From: Candidatus Fibrimonadaceae bacterium
GTDB taxonomy: Bacteria > Fibrobacterota > Fibrobacteria > Fibrobacterales > Fibrobacteraceae
Reading direction: 5' to 3'
Length of the DNA stretch: 34,489 nucleotides
Assembly: GCA_031281265.1 (NCBI GenBank)
Contig: JAITFO010000038.1
Span: 1 to 34,489 of the forward strand
Below the pieces are notes generated by a model. It did not search any database. It was given only the letters and a program-made list of their open reading frames with translations, and was not told the origin of the DNA. The translations under genes were made by a program, and so were the position numbers. Position 1 is the stretch's first letter; each line of letters begins with the position of its first letter. Positions 1-8,621 of the stretch are shown here, piece by piece.

Positions 1-1264
1 CCTCGGTTCGCTTGCGCACGGCAAGGGATTGGTTGAGGCAGGGGTGATTTCAAAAACCGATTATGCAAAAATCGCAAACGGCTTGCAGAGCATTTTAAGG
101 GATATAAAAAAGGGGAAAGAGCTTTGGAACGCGGACGATGAAGATATCCACATGGCTGTTGAGCGGGTTTTAACGCAGAGAATTGGAAATTTAGGTAAAA
201 AAATACATACAGGGCGCAGCAGAAACGACCAAGTTACAACGGATTTCAAACTCTATATGCGGCACAAAGCGGCGGACATTTTAGACTTGCTCTTAAAACT
301 TCAAAAATCCATCTATGAACTTGCAAAAAAGCATAAAACCCGCATCATGCCGGGCTACACGCACTTACAGCAAGCACAGCCAATTCTGTTCAGCCACTAC
401 CTTATGAGCATATTCTTCGCTTTGGAAAGGGACAAAAAAAGGCTTTCAAACTTTTTGTCGTTGCACAGCGAATGCCCTCTTGGAAGCGGCGCGATGGCTG
501 GTTCAGCTTTTGCATATAACCGCAAAACCGTGGCAAAGGAATTGGGCTTTGCAAACGTCAGCGCCAACAGCATAGATGCGGTTAGCCACCGCGACATGGC
601 TTTGGAATTTTTAAACGACCTCGCAATAATCGCCTCTACCCTCAGCCGCTATGCAGAAGACATGGTTATATGGAGTTCAAGCGAATTTGGCTTTTTAACC
701 CTGCACGATAAATTTTCCAGCGGTAGCTCGATGATGCCGCAGAAAAAAAATCCCGATAGCATGGAGCTGATAAGAGGCAAGGCCGGGCGTTTAATTGGCA
801 ATTATACCGCTATGTTCACCCTTGTAAAAGGCGCACCGCTCACATACAGCCGCGATTTGCAAGAGGACAAAATCCCAGTTTTTGACAGCGCAAAAACAAT
901 TTCGGTTTGCCTGCAAGTTTTCAGAGAGGCTTTGGAAACAGCAAAGTGGAATTTTGAGAATATGGAGAAAAAAATGCTCCCCGCGTTGCTCGCTACGGAT
1001 TTGGCGGATTTGCTGGTTGAAAACGGAGTAGCTTTTAGGGATGCCCATCACATAGTCGGGAATTTGGTTGGCATTGCCGCAAAGCAGGGCGTTAATTTCA
1101 CGGAACTTTCCGAGGAGCATTGGAAAAACGTTCCTAATGCAAAGAAATTGCGGCAAAAACTTAACTTTGCGCATTCCATTTCTCGCCGCAACATCGAGGG
1201 TGGCACGGGGGCAAAATCTCTAGAAGAGCAATTGAGCAAAGCCAAGAAAATTTTTCTACATTAA
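1..1264 (+). CDS. argH: Argininosuccinate lyase, 5'-truncated by window edge
   Basis: Catalyses the last step of arginine synthesis, splitting argininosuccinate into arginine and fumarate in the cytosol. The reading frame is open from base 2 and the first residues (LGSLAHGKGL) match the conserved N-terminal region of the family, so the true start lies upstream; the TTG at 29 is an internal Leu codon. The family motifs are present: TGRSRNDQ near nt 208-231, the GYTHLQQAQP segment carrying the catalytic His region near nt 352-381, and the fumarase/lyase-superfamily signature GSSMMPQKKNP near nt 722-754 with the mobile-loop Ser. The C-terminus looks complete. The gene is followed after 4 bp by fliW, so it probably heads or belongs to the operon that ends with the TusA-like gene. 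The frame and motifs are seen; the function is by family. Confidence 0.97.
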   Translation, partial: LGSLAHGKGLVEAGVISKTDYAKIANGLQSILRDIKKGKELWNADDEDIHMAVERVLTQRIGNLGKKIHTGRSRNDQVTTDFKLYMRHKAADILDLLLKLQKSIYELAKKHKTRIMPGYTHLQQAQPILFSHYLMSIFFALERDKKRLSNFLSLHSECPLGSGAMAGSAFAYNRKTVAKELGFANVSANSIDAVSHRDMALEFLNDLAIIASTLSRYAEDMVIWSSSEFGFLTLHDKFSSGSSMMPQKKNPDSMELIRGKAGRLIGNYTAMFTLVKGAPLTYSRDLQEDKIPVFDSAKTISVCLQVFREALETAKWNFENMEKKMLPALLATDLADLLVENGVAFRDAHHIVGNLVGIAAKQGVNFTELSEEHWKNVPNAKKLRQKLNFAHSISRRNIEGGTGAKSLEEQLSKAKKIFLH

Positions 1265-1268
1265 AGTT

Positions 1269-1682
1269 ATGGATCAAAGCAGAAGTTTTATATTTGAATC
1301 CGGTTTCCCCGGTTTCCCCGGCTTACGAAAATTTCGTTTAGAATATGACAGTACCCTTGCACCGCTCGAATGGCTCATTAGCGTAGAAGACCCAGATGTT
1401 AGTTTTGTAGTCGTCAATCCGATGATTTTTAAACCCGACTATGCACCCCGCGTAACAGAAGAGCATGGCAAGTCAATCGGTATCCGCAAAGGCGTTAGCA
1501 AAGCTGATGACTTACGCCTTTTGGTTATAGTTACGCTAAGGGAAAATTATGAGGAATCAACCGCAAATTTAGCTGCACCTTTGATGTTCAATTTAAACGA
1601 ATACAAAGCGGTTCAAGTTATGTTGGACGATGGAATATATTCAAATAACGAACCTATATTTGCGGAGGGAACAGTATGTTAG
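1269..1682 (+). CDS. fliW: FliW flagellar assembly factor
   Basis: A 137-aa protein with the FliW pattern: N-terminal F-x-x-G-[FL]-P-G-[FL]-x-x-F segment, then [17 protein letters not shown], and late conserved asparagines in the [13 protein letters not shown] region. FliW is a cytosolic antagonist of CsrA that also binds flagellin; when flagellin has been exported, free FliW releases CsrA from repression of flagellin translation. The next gene, overlapping by 7 bp, is csrA, the classic pairing. The start ATG follows the argH stop by 4 bp and has no clear Shine-Dalgarno, so translational coupling is likely. A 9-bp tandem duplication (GGTTTCCCC twice, 1302-1319) encodes the GFPGFPG stretch. 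Flagellin lies about 18 kb away in this same window. Confidence 0.95.
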   Translation: MDQSRSFIFESGFPGFPGLRKFRLEYDSTLAPLEWLISVEDPDVSFVVVNPMIFKPDYAPRVTEEHGKSIGIRKGVSKADDLRLLVIVTLRENYEESTANLAAPLMFNLNEYKAVQVMLDDGIYSNNEPIFAEGTVC

Positions 1683-1936
1683 TACTTTCGCGCAAAATAG
1701 GACAAAATATCCAGATTGGCGATAACATAAAAATTTTAATAACCGATATGGACATCAACAAGGGCCTCGTTAAAATAGGCATAGATGCACCTAGAAACAT
1801 AACCGTTCATAGAGATGAAGTTTATAGAAAAATAGCCATTGAAAACAAGCAAGCCGTACAGCACCACAAAGAGGAAAAGATTTTGGACTTGCGCGATTTG
1901 GCAAAGAAATTAAGAGAAAAAAAAGGTGGAGTGTAA
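1676..1936 (+). CDS. csrA: CsrA carbon-storage/flagellin translational regulator
   Basis: An 86-aa RNA-binding protein that binds GGA motifs in hairpin loops and usually blocks ribosome access. Residues 1-55 match the CsrA core: [10 protein letters not shown] at the N-terminus (L4 and R6), [19 protein letters not shown] in the middle, with R46 corresponding to the essential R44 of shorter homologues because of a 2-residue insertion. A charged C-terminal tail of about 30 residues ([19 protein letters not shown]) extends beyond the minimal 61-aa form, as in other FliW-partnered CsrA proteins where the tail takes part in FliW binding (family knowledge). It overlaps fliW at the 5' end and the peptidase gene at the 3' end, so all are likely co-translated. 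A strong candidate target is the flagellin leader at 20057-20076. Confidence 0.97.
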   Translation: MLVLSRKIGQNIQIGDNIKILITDMDINKGLVKIGIDAPRNITVHRDEVYRKIAIENKQAVQHHKEEKILDLRDLAKKLREKKGGV

Positions 1937-3560
1937 AGCCCTCTTCAACCAATTGCTACAAAGAGAGATTCCAGATTCCGAAAATCTGCGGAAATGGATT
2001 TTGGACTGGAGCGAACTATCCTCCGTTTTAGCAGAAGAGAGTGCCCGCCGCTATGTAGCTATGACCTGCGATACAAAAAACAAAGAGGCGGCGGAAAACT
2101 ATGAATTTTTCGTTTCAAACATAGAGCCTATAATTTTAAAAGAGACAGAAAAATTGCAGAAGAAAATGATTGAGCATAAAAGTTTAAATGATTTGGAAGG
2201 AGAGTTTGGAAATTGGTTCAGAGCGGTACGTGCTGATTTGGAACTTTTCAACGAAAAAAACATTCCTTTGGAAACAGAGCTCAATTTGGAAATTCAAAAG
2301 TATCAAAAGATAACAGGGGCCATGAGCGTTCAATACAAGGGCGAAACCAAAACCATGCAACAGATGAACCCCTATCTGCAAACCCCAAACCGAGAAGAAC
2401 GAGAAGAGGCTTGGCGTTTGCTCACAGAACGCCGCCTGCAAGATTCCGAGGCTTTGGATGCCGCTTTTGATAAACTCTTTTCTTTGAGAATTCAAATAGC
2501 AAAAAACTCCGGCTACGAAAATTATTTGGACTATATTTTCAAAGCCAAGCATCGCTTTGATTACACACCGCAACATTGCAAGGATTTTCACGAATCAATT
2601 GAAAAAATAATCCTGCCGCTTCAAAGGGAAATTTTGCAGAATAGGGCAAAGAAAATGGGGCTTGCCAAACTCCGTCCTTGGGACTCAAGCTGCGACCCTG
2701 AAGGGAGACCAGCGTTAAAGCCGTTTAAAGACGGAGCGGAATTGATTTCAAAATGCGGAAATTTATTCAACCGCCTTAATCCACAGTGGAAAGAGTGGTA
2801 TGGTATTTTGGAAAAGGAAAAATTAATAGATGCAGATAGCAGATTGGGAAAGGCTCCGGGTGGTTATCAGATAACTTTTGACAAAACGAGAGTTCCATTT
2901 ATTTTTATGAATGCCGCAGGTACAAACCAAGATGTCTATACCCTTTTGCACGAAAGCGGCCACGCGTTCCACCAGTTTGCAATGGCGGAGCAAGAGCTTT
3001 TTGCTTTCAGAGAAGTTCCCTCTGAATTTGCGGAAGTCGCCAGCATGAGCTTGGAGCTTTTGGGTTCAGAAGATTTATCGGATTTTTACTCAGAAGCGGA
3101 CTCACGCCGCAGCCGCACAGATGCCTTGCAAGACATAATTTCGCTTTTCCCTTGGGTTGCGATTATAGACGCATTCCAGCACGAACTTTACACCCGCCCA
3201 AACCATACGGCAAAGGATAGAAAGGAAATTTGGCTCGCTTTGCAAGAGCGTTTTGCCAGCGGCATAGACTGGGCGGGCTTGGAAAAAGCCCGCTCCTATT
3301 CATGGCAAAAACAATTACATCTCTTTGAATGCCCTTTTTATTATGTGGAATATGGAATAGCACAACTCGGTGCTCTCCAAATATACGCCAATGCAAAAAA
3401 AGACCATAACCTTGCTGTGCAAAACCTGATAAAAGCTGAAAAATTAGGCAGCTCCAAACCTCTGCCAGAACTCTTTACCGCCGCTGGAATAAAGTTTGAT
3501 TTCAGCCCAAAGATAATAGAACCACTTGCACGGATAATCATGGATGAATTGAAATGCTAG
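1926..3560 (+). CDS. M3-family zinc oligoendopeptidase (PepF-like)
   Basis: A 544-aa cytosolic zinc metallopeptidase of family M3, which degrades short peptides. The metal site is intact: H342-E-S-G-H346 (nt 2949-2963) with the third ligand E370 in the downstream FAEVAS segment. The rest has the long helical M3 layout and ends in the typical bowl region with [14 protein letters not shown]. No signal peptide. The start chosen is GTG at 1926, overlapping csrA by 11 bp; no later start keeps the helical N-terminus. It overlaps the TusA-like gene by 7 bp at the end. The gene has no obvious link to motility and may simply share the transcript. Family assignment is firm; the specific substrate is unknown. 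Confidence 0.93.
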   Translation: MECKALFNQLLQREIPDSENLRKWILDWSELSSVLAEESARRYVAMTCDTKNKEAAENYEFFVSNIEPIILKETEKLQKKMIEHKSLNDLEGEFGNWFRAVRADLELFNEKNIPLETELNLEIQKYQKITGAMSVQYKGETKTMQQMNPYLQTPNREEREEAWRLLTERRLQDSEALDAAFDKLFSLRIQIAKNSGYENYLDYIFKAKHRFDYTPQHCKDFHESIEKIILPLQREILQNRAKKMGLAKLRPWDSSCDPEGRPALKPFKDGAELISKCGNLFNRLNPQWKEWYGILEKEKLIDADSRLGKAPGGYQITFDKTRVPFIFMNAAGTNQDVYTLLHESGHAFHQFAMAEQELFAFREVPSEFAEVASMSLELLGSEDLSDFYSEADSRRSRTDALQDIISLFPWVAIIDAFQHELYTRPNHTAKDRKEIWLALQERFASGIDWAGLEKARSYSWQKQLHLFECPFYYVEYGIAQLGALQIYANAKKDHNLAVQNLIKAEKLGSSKPLPELFTAAGIKFDFSPKIIEPLARIIMDELKC

Positions 3561-3769
3561 ATATTACTGCTGAAGTTTGCCCAATGACTTTTGTGAAAAC
3601 AAAGGTCGCTTTGCATGGGCTTTCCAAAGGCGATACGCTGGAAGTGCTTTTGTGCGGAGAAGAACCCCTGAGAAACGTGCCGCACGCCATAGAAGAAAAC
3701 GGCGATAAAATCCTATCTATTGAGCATTTGAACGGGGAAACTCACAAAATTACCATAGAAAAAAGATAA
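3554..3769 (+). CDS. TusA-family sulfur carrier protein
   Basis: A 71-aa protein of the TusA (SirA/YeeD) fold. The N-terminal cysteine motif is C9-P10-M-T-F-V-K-T-K, the variant of CPxP seen in many stand-alone members, followed by a beta-alpha-beta-alpha-beta pattern with EPLRNVPHAIEENG. Family members carry sulfur as a persulfide on this cysteine for thio-modification of tRNA or cofactors; the exact acceptor here cannot be read from sequence. The ATG overlaps the peptidase stop by 7 bp, which suggests coupling. It is the last gene of the argH-fliW-csrA run; a separate promoter follows at 3773. Confidence 0.88.
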   Translation: MLDITAEVCPMTFVKTKVALHGLSKGDTLEVLLCGEEPLRNVPHAIEENGDKILSIEHLNGETHKITIEKR

Positions 3770-3772
3770 AAA

Positions 3773-3801
3773 TTGCTAAGTGAATATTTCTTTTCTATGT
3801 T
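3773..3801 (+). promoter_or_regulatory. Promoter of the Cache chemoreceptor gene
   Basis: A -35-like TTGCTA (3773-3778) is separated by exactly 17 bases from a -10-like TATGTT (3796-3801). Transcription would start near 3808, giving a leader of about 25 nt that contains GAGGA (3821-3825) 8 bases before the ATG at 3834. This is the cleanest sigma70-like arrangement in the window. Confidence 0.55.
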
Positions 3802-3833
3802 ACCTTAGTTAACTTATTGACGAGGAATAAGAT

Positions 3834-5639
3834 ATGTCTGATTCACATAAAGAAAAAAAGAGTAATAAATTGCTAATCAAAACTATGGCTGTATCCACTA
3901 TCATTTTGGTAATGGCACTAGGGTTGCTCGGATATTTGAGCCTTTACAGCAAGCAAGAGTTAGCACTAGAGGCAGCTGAATATATGGGGAAAAGAAAGCT
4001 CAGTGGAGACATGCCTTCTTTTGAATACAGGATTGCCAAGGAATATGGTAAACTCACCTTAAAAAATAACGATTTGGTAGGTTCAGAAGGCAATTCCCTG
4101 AAGCATCATTATGAAGTAGTGGATAAAATATCCAATGAGTTGGGCATAGTTGCCACAATTTTTATCCGTGAAAATAACGACTTCCGCCGCCTGACAACAA
4201 GCGTTACCGATGTGAACGGGAAACGTGCGGTAGATACCTTTCTTGGTTCCACAAGCCCTGCGTATAAATCAGTAATGTCCGGTAACCCATATAGCGGGCA
4301 TGCAACTATTTTGGGCAAAGATTATATCGTTGAATACAAACCGCTGTTTGAAGGCAATACCAGAAATGTTATAGGTATTTTATTCATAGGCATAGAACTA
4401 TCATCATTTGAAAATCATGTTCGTGAAACCAGCAGTTCTCAAACAATGGTGAGCCTTGTGATAGGAGTATTCCTTTTGTTAATGGTTATTCTTGCAAACG
4501 CCATAGGCATAAACTTTATAATTTTAAGACCCATCTCCAAAGTGACGAGAATTTTAAAAGATATTTCCGAAGGCGAGGGCGATTTAACGCAAAGTATTCC
4601 TATAAAGTCCAATGATGAGATAAGCCAGTTAGCCAAATACTTCAACAAACTGATGAACACCTTGCGAGGCCCTATAGGAGACACAAAGAAAACCATAGAT
4701 AATCTAGCAGCCGCTTCCGAAGAGCTGTCTGTTGTTTCTCGTCAACTATCTTCCCTTTCTGAAAAAACTAAGAACCAAACTACAGCTGTGTCGGAAAGAG
4801 TGGGGAGAATGTCTGTGAACATAAACGCTATGGCAAGCGGTGCGGAACAGGCAGGAGTGAATGCAAATGAAGTTGCTGGTGCAGCGGAGCAGATGTCCAC
4901 GAATATGAATACCATCGCAGCGGCGATAGAGCAGATGAGCGCAAGCATAAGCGATATATCCAACAATGCCGGCGATGCCAGCAAGGTGGCACGCGAAGCC
5001 ACGAACAGATCCCATGAAGCAACCAATGTTATGAATAAGCTGGGCCTTGCCGCCAAGGAAATAGGGCAGGTTACCGATGTCATTAAAAAGATAGCAGACA
5101 AAACTAATTTATTAGCTCTGAATGCGACTATAGAAGCAGCATCTGCGGGCGAGGCGGGTAAGGGCTTCGCTGTTGTGGCTGGTGAAATCAAGGAGCTTGC
5201 CAACCAAAGTTCAACCAGTGCGGACGACATAGCGCAACGCATAGAAGATATCCAAGCTGGCACGAGCGATGCCGTTGATGTAATCAATGATGTTTCGGAT
5301 ATTATAGAGAAGATGAACCATAGCATTGAATCCATATCCAATCACGTAGGCCAGCAGACCAAGGCGAGCAACGAGATAGCGAGCAATGTCGCGCAAGCGA
5401 ACACGGGGTCAAGCCGCGTTGCTTCTGCCATAGGTGAGGTAGCCAAGGGCGCAACCGACGTTTCAAGGAACGCTGGCGATGCGGTAAGGCGCGTGGGACA
5501 AGTGGCAGACGATGTAAACTCCGTAAGCGAAGCCGCTCGCGAATCCAGCCAAGGGGCTTCTCAAGTAAGCTCTTCTGCAGCAGATTTGGCAAAGATGGCA
5601 GATACATTGAAAGCGGTTATGGGGAGATTCAAGGTATAA
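3834..5639 (+). CDS. Methyl-accepting chemotaxis protein with periplasmic Cache domain
   Basis: A 601-aa transmembrane chemoreceptor. A short cytosolic N-terminus is followed by TM1 (about residues 15-38), a periplasmic sensor of about 160 residues that reads as a single Cache-type domain (it includes a [19 protein letters not shown] strand pair and ends with GILFIGIEL), TM2 (about 204-228), a HAMP domain (about 230-285), and a long coiled-coil signalling domain. The kinase-binding hairpin tip is the highly conserved segment around [15 protein letters not shown], followed by [16 protein letters not shown]. It has no C-terminal CheR-binding pentapeptide and ends in GRFKV. Start ATG has a good ribosome site. 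The ligand is unknown. No CheA, CheW, CheR or CheB gene is in the window. Its signalling half is nearly the same as that of the receptor at 26739-28487. Confidence 0.95.
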   Translation: MSDSHKEKKSNKLLIKTMAVSTIILVMALGLLGYLSLYSKQELALEAAEYMGKRKLSGDMPSFEYRIAKEYGKLTLKNNDLVGSEGNSLKHHYEVVDKISNELGIVATIFIRENNDFRRLTTSVTDVNGKRAVDTFLGSTSPAYKSVMSGNPYSGHATILGKDYIVEYKPLFEGNTRNVIGILFIGIELSSFENHVRETSSSQTMVSLVIGVFLLLMVILANAIGINFIILRPISKVTRILKDISEGEGDLTQSIPIKSNDEISQLAKYFNKLMNTLRGPIGDTKKTIDNLAAASEELSVVSRQLSSLSEKTKNQTTAVSERVGRMSVNINAMASGAEQAGVNANEVAGAAEQMSTNMNTIAAAIEQMSASISDISNNAGDASKVAREATNRSHEATNVMNKLGLAAKEIGQVTDVIKKIADKTNLLALNATIEAASAGEAGKGFAVVAGEIKELANQSSTSADDIAQRIEDIQAGTSDAVDVINDVSDIIEKMNHSIESISNHVGQQTKASNEIASNVAQANTGSSRVASAIGEVAKGATDVSRNAGDAVRRVGQVADDVNSVSEAARESSQGASQVSSSAADLAKMADTLKAVMGRFKV

Positions 5640-5656
5640 TTTTCTAGATTCTTTTA

Positions 5657-6880
5657 GTGAAAGTACGTTTAAAGATTCTAATAGCGATATTGTTACTTGC
5701 AGTCGCAATAGGTATTTTCTGCATATATAAAAAAAGTTCCAAAAATAATATGAGCTTGGAAATAGTTTATCCGAGCATTGGAGATATTGTTCAAACCATA
5801 ACAGCAACAGGACGCTTGCAGCCCATAGACCAAGTGGATATAGGAACGGAAGTTTCCGGTACGGTCAGCAAAATTTATGCGGACTTCAATCAACAGGTAT
5901 TAAAAGGGCAGGTGCTTTTGGAAATAGATCCGTTAAAAGCAAAGGTGAGAGTTGAGCAAACAAAAGCCTCTTACAGAGCAGCGGCAAATGAAATGCAGTA
6001 CCAAAGACGAAACTACAAAAGAATCCAAGAGCTTTTTCAAAAAGGTTCTGTTGCCGCAACTGATATGGAAACCGCGGAATACAGATATAAAAATGCGCAG
6101 AGCAACCTGACAAGCGCAAAAAGCAATTTAGAACAGGCAGAACTAGATTTGGAAAATTGCATAATAAAAAGCCCAATAACCGGCATAGTATTGAACCGCT
6201 CTGTTGAAGCCGGACAAACCGTAGCGGCATCACTCTCTGCACCCACTTTATTCACCCTTGCACGTGACTTGACCCAAATGGAGGTGAAAACCGATGTAGA
6301 TGAAGCGGATATTGGGCAAGTAAAGGCTGGGCAAAAAGTTGAATTTTCCGTTGACGCATATCCAGGCGATAAATTTGATGGCGTGATTCAAGAAGTGCGG
6401 TTATCACCAGTTATATCCTCAAATGTTGTGACATATACTGTTATAATAAAAGCGAATAATCCTAACCAAAAACTTTTGCCCGGCATGACTGCAAACTGCA
6501 ACATAATAGTTCAAGAGGCTTTGCAAGTTTTAACCATTCCCATGCGTGCTATGCAATTTAAACCCGATGAAAACACGCCCGGTTATGTCCCGCCAAAAAA
6601 CGCCAAAGAAGAAGATACTGGAAAAAGGCAGCAGGGCCCTAAAGGGCGAGCAGAAAACAAGGGCAGGGTTTGGGTACTTGAAAGCAAAGGAAATTTGCAA
6701 GCCAAGCGAATTGGCTTAGGAATTTCTGATGGAACAAAAAGCCATGTGTTAGATGGTTTAGACATAAACACCCCCGTTGCCATCGGTGTATCATCAGACG
6801 CAAAAATGCAACCAGGCGGGGCAAAAAAAGGCAGCCAATCAAGCAACCCTTTTGCACCACAACGCAAGGTTAGGATGTAA
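5657..6880 (+). CDS. HlyD/MacA-type periplasmic adaptor (membrane fusion protein)
   Basis: A 407-aa inner-membrane-anchored adaptor of tripartite export systems. TM anchor at residues 4-24; split biotinyl-lipoyl half (TATGRLQPIDQVDIGTEVSGTV, about 50-80); alpha-helical hairpin (about 95-165) with the second lipoyl half and IKSPITGIVLNRSVEAGQTV; beta-barrel and membrane-proximal domain ending with KLLPGMTANCNI and LTIPMRA. The C-terminal 90 residues are charged and low in complexity. GTG at 5657 is the only usable start after the in-frame TAG at 5645, and the membrane anchor requires it; it lies 17 bp behind the chemoreceptor stop with no evident Shine-Dalgarno. Adaptors like this normally precede a MacB-type ABC permease and a TolC-like channel. 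Here the next gene is on the other strand, so its partners must be encoded elsewhere. Confidence 0.9.
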   Translation: MKVRLKILIAILLLAVAIGIFCIYKKSSKNNMSLEIVYPSIGDIVQTITATGRLQPIDQVDIGTEVSGTVSKIYADFNQQVLKGQVLLEIDPLKAKVRVEQTKASYRAAANEMQYQRRNYKRIQELFQKGSVAATDMETAEYRYKNAQSNLTSAKSNLEQAELDLENCIIKSPITGIVLNRSVEAGQTVAASLSAPTLFTLARDLTQMEVKTDVDEADIGQVKAGQKVEFSVDAYPGDKFDGVIQEVRLSPVISSNVVTYTVIIKANNPNQKLLPGMTANCNIIVQEALQVLTIPMRAMQFKPDENTPGYVPPKNAKEEDTGKRQQGPKGRAENKGRVWVLESKGNLQAKRIGLGISDGTKSHVLDGLDINTPVAIGVSSDAKMQPGGAKKGSQSSNPFAPQRKVRM

Positions 6881-6890
6881 ATCGTTAGGT

Positions 6891-7778
6891 TTAAAATAAT
6901 TTGGTACTCTCAGGCGGATCTCCTGTGAGAAATTTAATGGCAGGTGCGGCATCTACAGCCATCCAACCATCGCGTATCTTGGGGATCAGCTTGAATTCAT
7001 CCAAATTGCCTTGCGGAATCTTAGGGATAACTTGCATATAGTTGTTGCTCAACATTTGCCTCGCACAGAAAGAGCTATAATCGGCATTTCCAAGGGTTAG
7101 GATACCGACAACAAGAGGAAGCCAGCTAACAGCCGTACCTGGGCTTATCGTCTTTTCCTCGGGCCAGCCAGATGTCGCTAGAGACAGGCAGCGTATATCC
7201 GATATTCGGATACCCGCTTCGCGCATTGCGGCTATGCCCGCCATAGAGGGATCGTTTCCGCAAACACCACCATCGCCAAGCTGGTCTGCTTTGCCAGTAG
7301 CGGGGTCTTTAAGTTCACAAATCGGGAAATATGTCGGAGCAGACATGGATGCAAGCACAGCATCTCTGAGAAAGTAATCCGAATTGTATTTGTGGGTAAA
7401 TACCTTTGCTTTTTTCTTTGAATAATTCCAAGCCACTATGATAAGTGGTATTTTGGCATCTTTGACTTTCAAATCGCCGAACTGCTCTTTGAGTACTTTC
7501 TTGGCTTCAACATTGTCATAAGTATATCCAGTTGGCAGTAAGTTTTTAGGGAAGCTAGGCTTTGAGAATATTTTCTTTGGCAGGTCGCCGTTGAACATAT
7601 CGGCTATCACCTCGTAGGGTTTGTCTATGGCGATAAGGCTAGCGATTATGGAACCCACAGATGTACCTGTAACATAATCTGGTTTCCACTTAGAATCAAA
7701 TTTGGTGAGCCAATTGGCTACACCTACGCCATATAGACCGCCACCGTTGATTGATAGCAATTTTTTTAGTTCGTTCAT
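6891..7778 (-). CDS. Patatin-like phospholipase
   Basis: A 295-aa protein of the patatin/FabD-like lipase fold, which cleaves acyl esters with a Ser-Asp dyad. The oxyanion-hole motif is N11-GGGLYGVG, the nucleophile elbow is G38-T-S40-V-G, and the catalytic aspartate is D169 in the GDGG motif. No signal peptide or membrane segment, so it is likely cytosolic or secreted by a non-Sec route. A -10-like TATATT lies about 30 nt upstream of the ATG but no Shine-Dalgarno is evident. It converges on the adaptor gene with 10 bp between stops and sits downstream of a TPR lipoprotein. Patatin enzymes serve in lipid turnover, as virulence factors and as effectors in nucleotide-signalled defence (CapV); no cyclase gene is adjacent, so a defence role is only a possibility. 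Confidence 0.88.
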   Translation of the reverse strand: MNELKKLLSINGGGLYGVGVANWLTKFDSKWKPDYVTGTSVGSIIASLIAIDKPYEVIADMFNGDLPKKIFSKPSFPKNLLPTGYTYDNVEAKKVLKEQFGDLKVKDAKIPLIIVAWNYSKKKAKVFTHKYNSDYFLRDAVLASMSAPTYFPICELKDPATGKADQLGDGGVCGNDPSMAGIAAMREAGIRISDIRCLSLATSGWPEEKTISPGTAVSWLPLVVGILTLGNADYSSFCARQMLSNNYMQVIPKIPQGNLDEFKLIPKIRDGWMAVDAAPAIKFLTGDPPESTKLF

Positions 7779-7823
7779 AAGTAATTCTTTAAATGACTAT
7801 GCTTAAATATATAAAAAATGTCC

Positions 7824-8576
7824 CTACTCCCCATGCTTGTTGCTAAGCTCTTTCGCTTTATTTTCATACTCCTGTTCTTTGGCTGCGTCGCCTTTTGCTT
7901 TGTAAGCCGCAGCTATGGCATAAAGCGATTTTGCATCGTTGGCGAGCTTGAAAACCTTTTGGTAGTATTCAATCACATTGTCGTAGTCCCCTTTGCCTTT
8001 ATAGGCATCCGCTATGCCTATGTACACATCAACTAAATCGGATCTCATCTCAAGGTTTTTTTTGAGGTTCTCAACTAAGCTTGAATCTAACTCTATGGCT
8101 TTTCCAATGTTGTCAATCATGTTTTTGTAATCTTTTTTGTTCAGATAAACAAGCCCCAAGCCTAGATATGCCTTGGGATCATTGTATTGCGCGACAGCCT
8201 TTTTGTAATATTCCAAAGCCATGCTATCATTTTTTTGATAGCTGTAAGCAAACCCAAGGCCAGCATAAACAAACCCTGAGTATTTAGCATGGGCACTATC
8301 GGGTTTCAATGTATCGGCTATATTAAAATATTTAATCGCACTGTCGCAATCACCCTTGCTTAAATATGCTTGCCCTATACCATAATGAGCCTCTGCATAA
8401 TCAGGCTTTGACTTGATAGCTTTTTTGTAGTATTCAATGGCTTTGTCATAGTCTGGCGGACTTGCGTAAGCTTCCCCAACCTTGTAAAGCACAAAGTGCT
8501 GCGTTCCGCAGCCCATTGTGGATAAACATATAAACAGCGAAAGTGCTGATGCGGCGAAAAAAGTGGTGTATTTCAT
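7824..8576 (-). CDS. TPR-repeat lipoprotein
   Basis: A 250-aa protein with an N-terminal lipoprotein signal peptide (hydrophobic residues 5-20, candidate lipidated C23 in TMGC, a loose lipobox) followed by five to six tetratricopeptide repeats, for example DYDKAIEYYKKAIKSKPDYA, DSAIKYFNIADTLKPD, and DYDNVIEYYQKVFKL. TPR repeats scaffold protein complexes; which complex is not visible. The start ATG lies 8 bases after TATATT (8585-8590) with no Shine-Dalgarno. It is 45 bp upstream of the patatin-like gene on the same strand, so the two may be co-transcribed. Confidence 0.85.
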   Translation of the reverse strand: MKYTTFFAASALSLFICLSTMGCGTQHFVLYKVGEAYASPPDYDKAIEYYKKAIKSKPDYAEAHYGIGQAYLSKGDCDSAIKYFNIADTLKPDSAHAKYSGFVYAGLGFAYSYQKNDSMALEYYKKAVAQYNDPKAYLGLGLVYLNKKDYKNMIDNIGKAIELDSSLVENLKKNLEMRSDLVDVYIGIADAYKGKGDYDNVIEYYQKVFKLANDAKSLYAIAAAYKAKGDAAKEQEYENKAKELSNKHGE

Positions 8577-8584
8577 ATGGGTAT

Positions 8585-8590
8585 AATATA
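8585..8590 (-). promoter_or_regulatory. -10 element of TPR lipoprotein gene
   Basis: Reads TATATT on the minus strand, 8 bases before the ATG at 8576; an overlapping TATTAT alternative lies 6 bases before it. The leader would be essentially absent. Belongs to the recurring leaderless pattern of this window. Confidence 0.4.
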
Positions 8591-8621
8591 CAAAATTCTT
8601 AAAACCTTTTAAACGGTATTT

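Noticed and set aside
4742-5341. A 199-codon minus-strand open frame inside the first chemoreceptor gene
   Set aside because: It mirrors the Ala/Ser/Glu-rich coiled-coil coding strand; composition is that of an antisense shadow, and the sense frame has clear chemoreceptor motifs.
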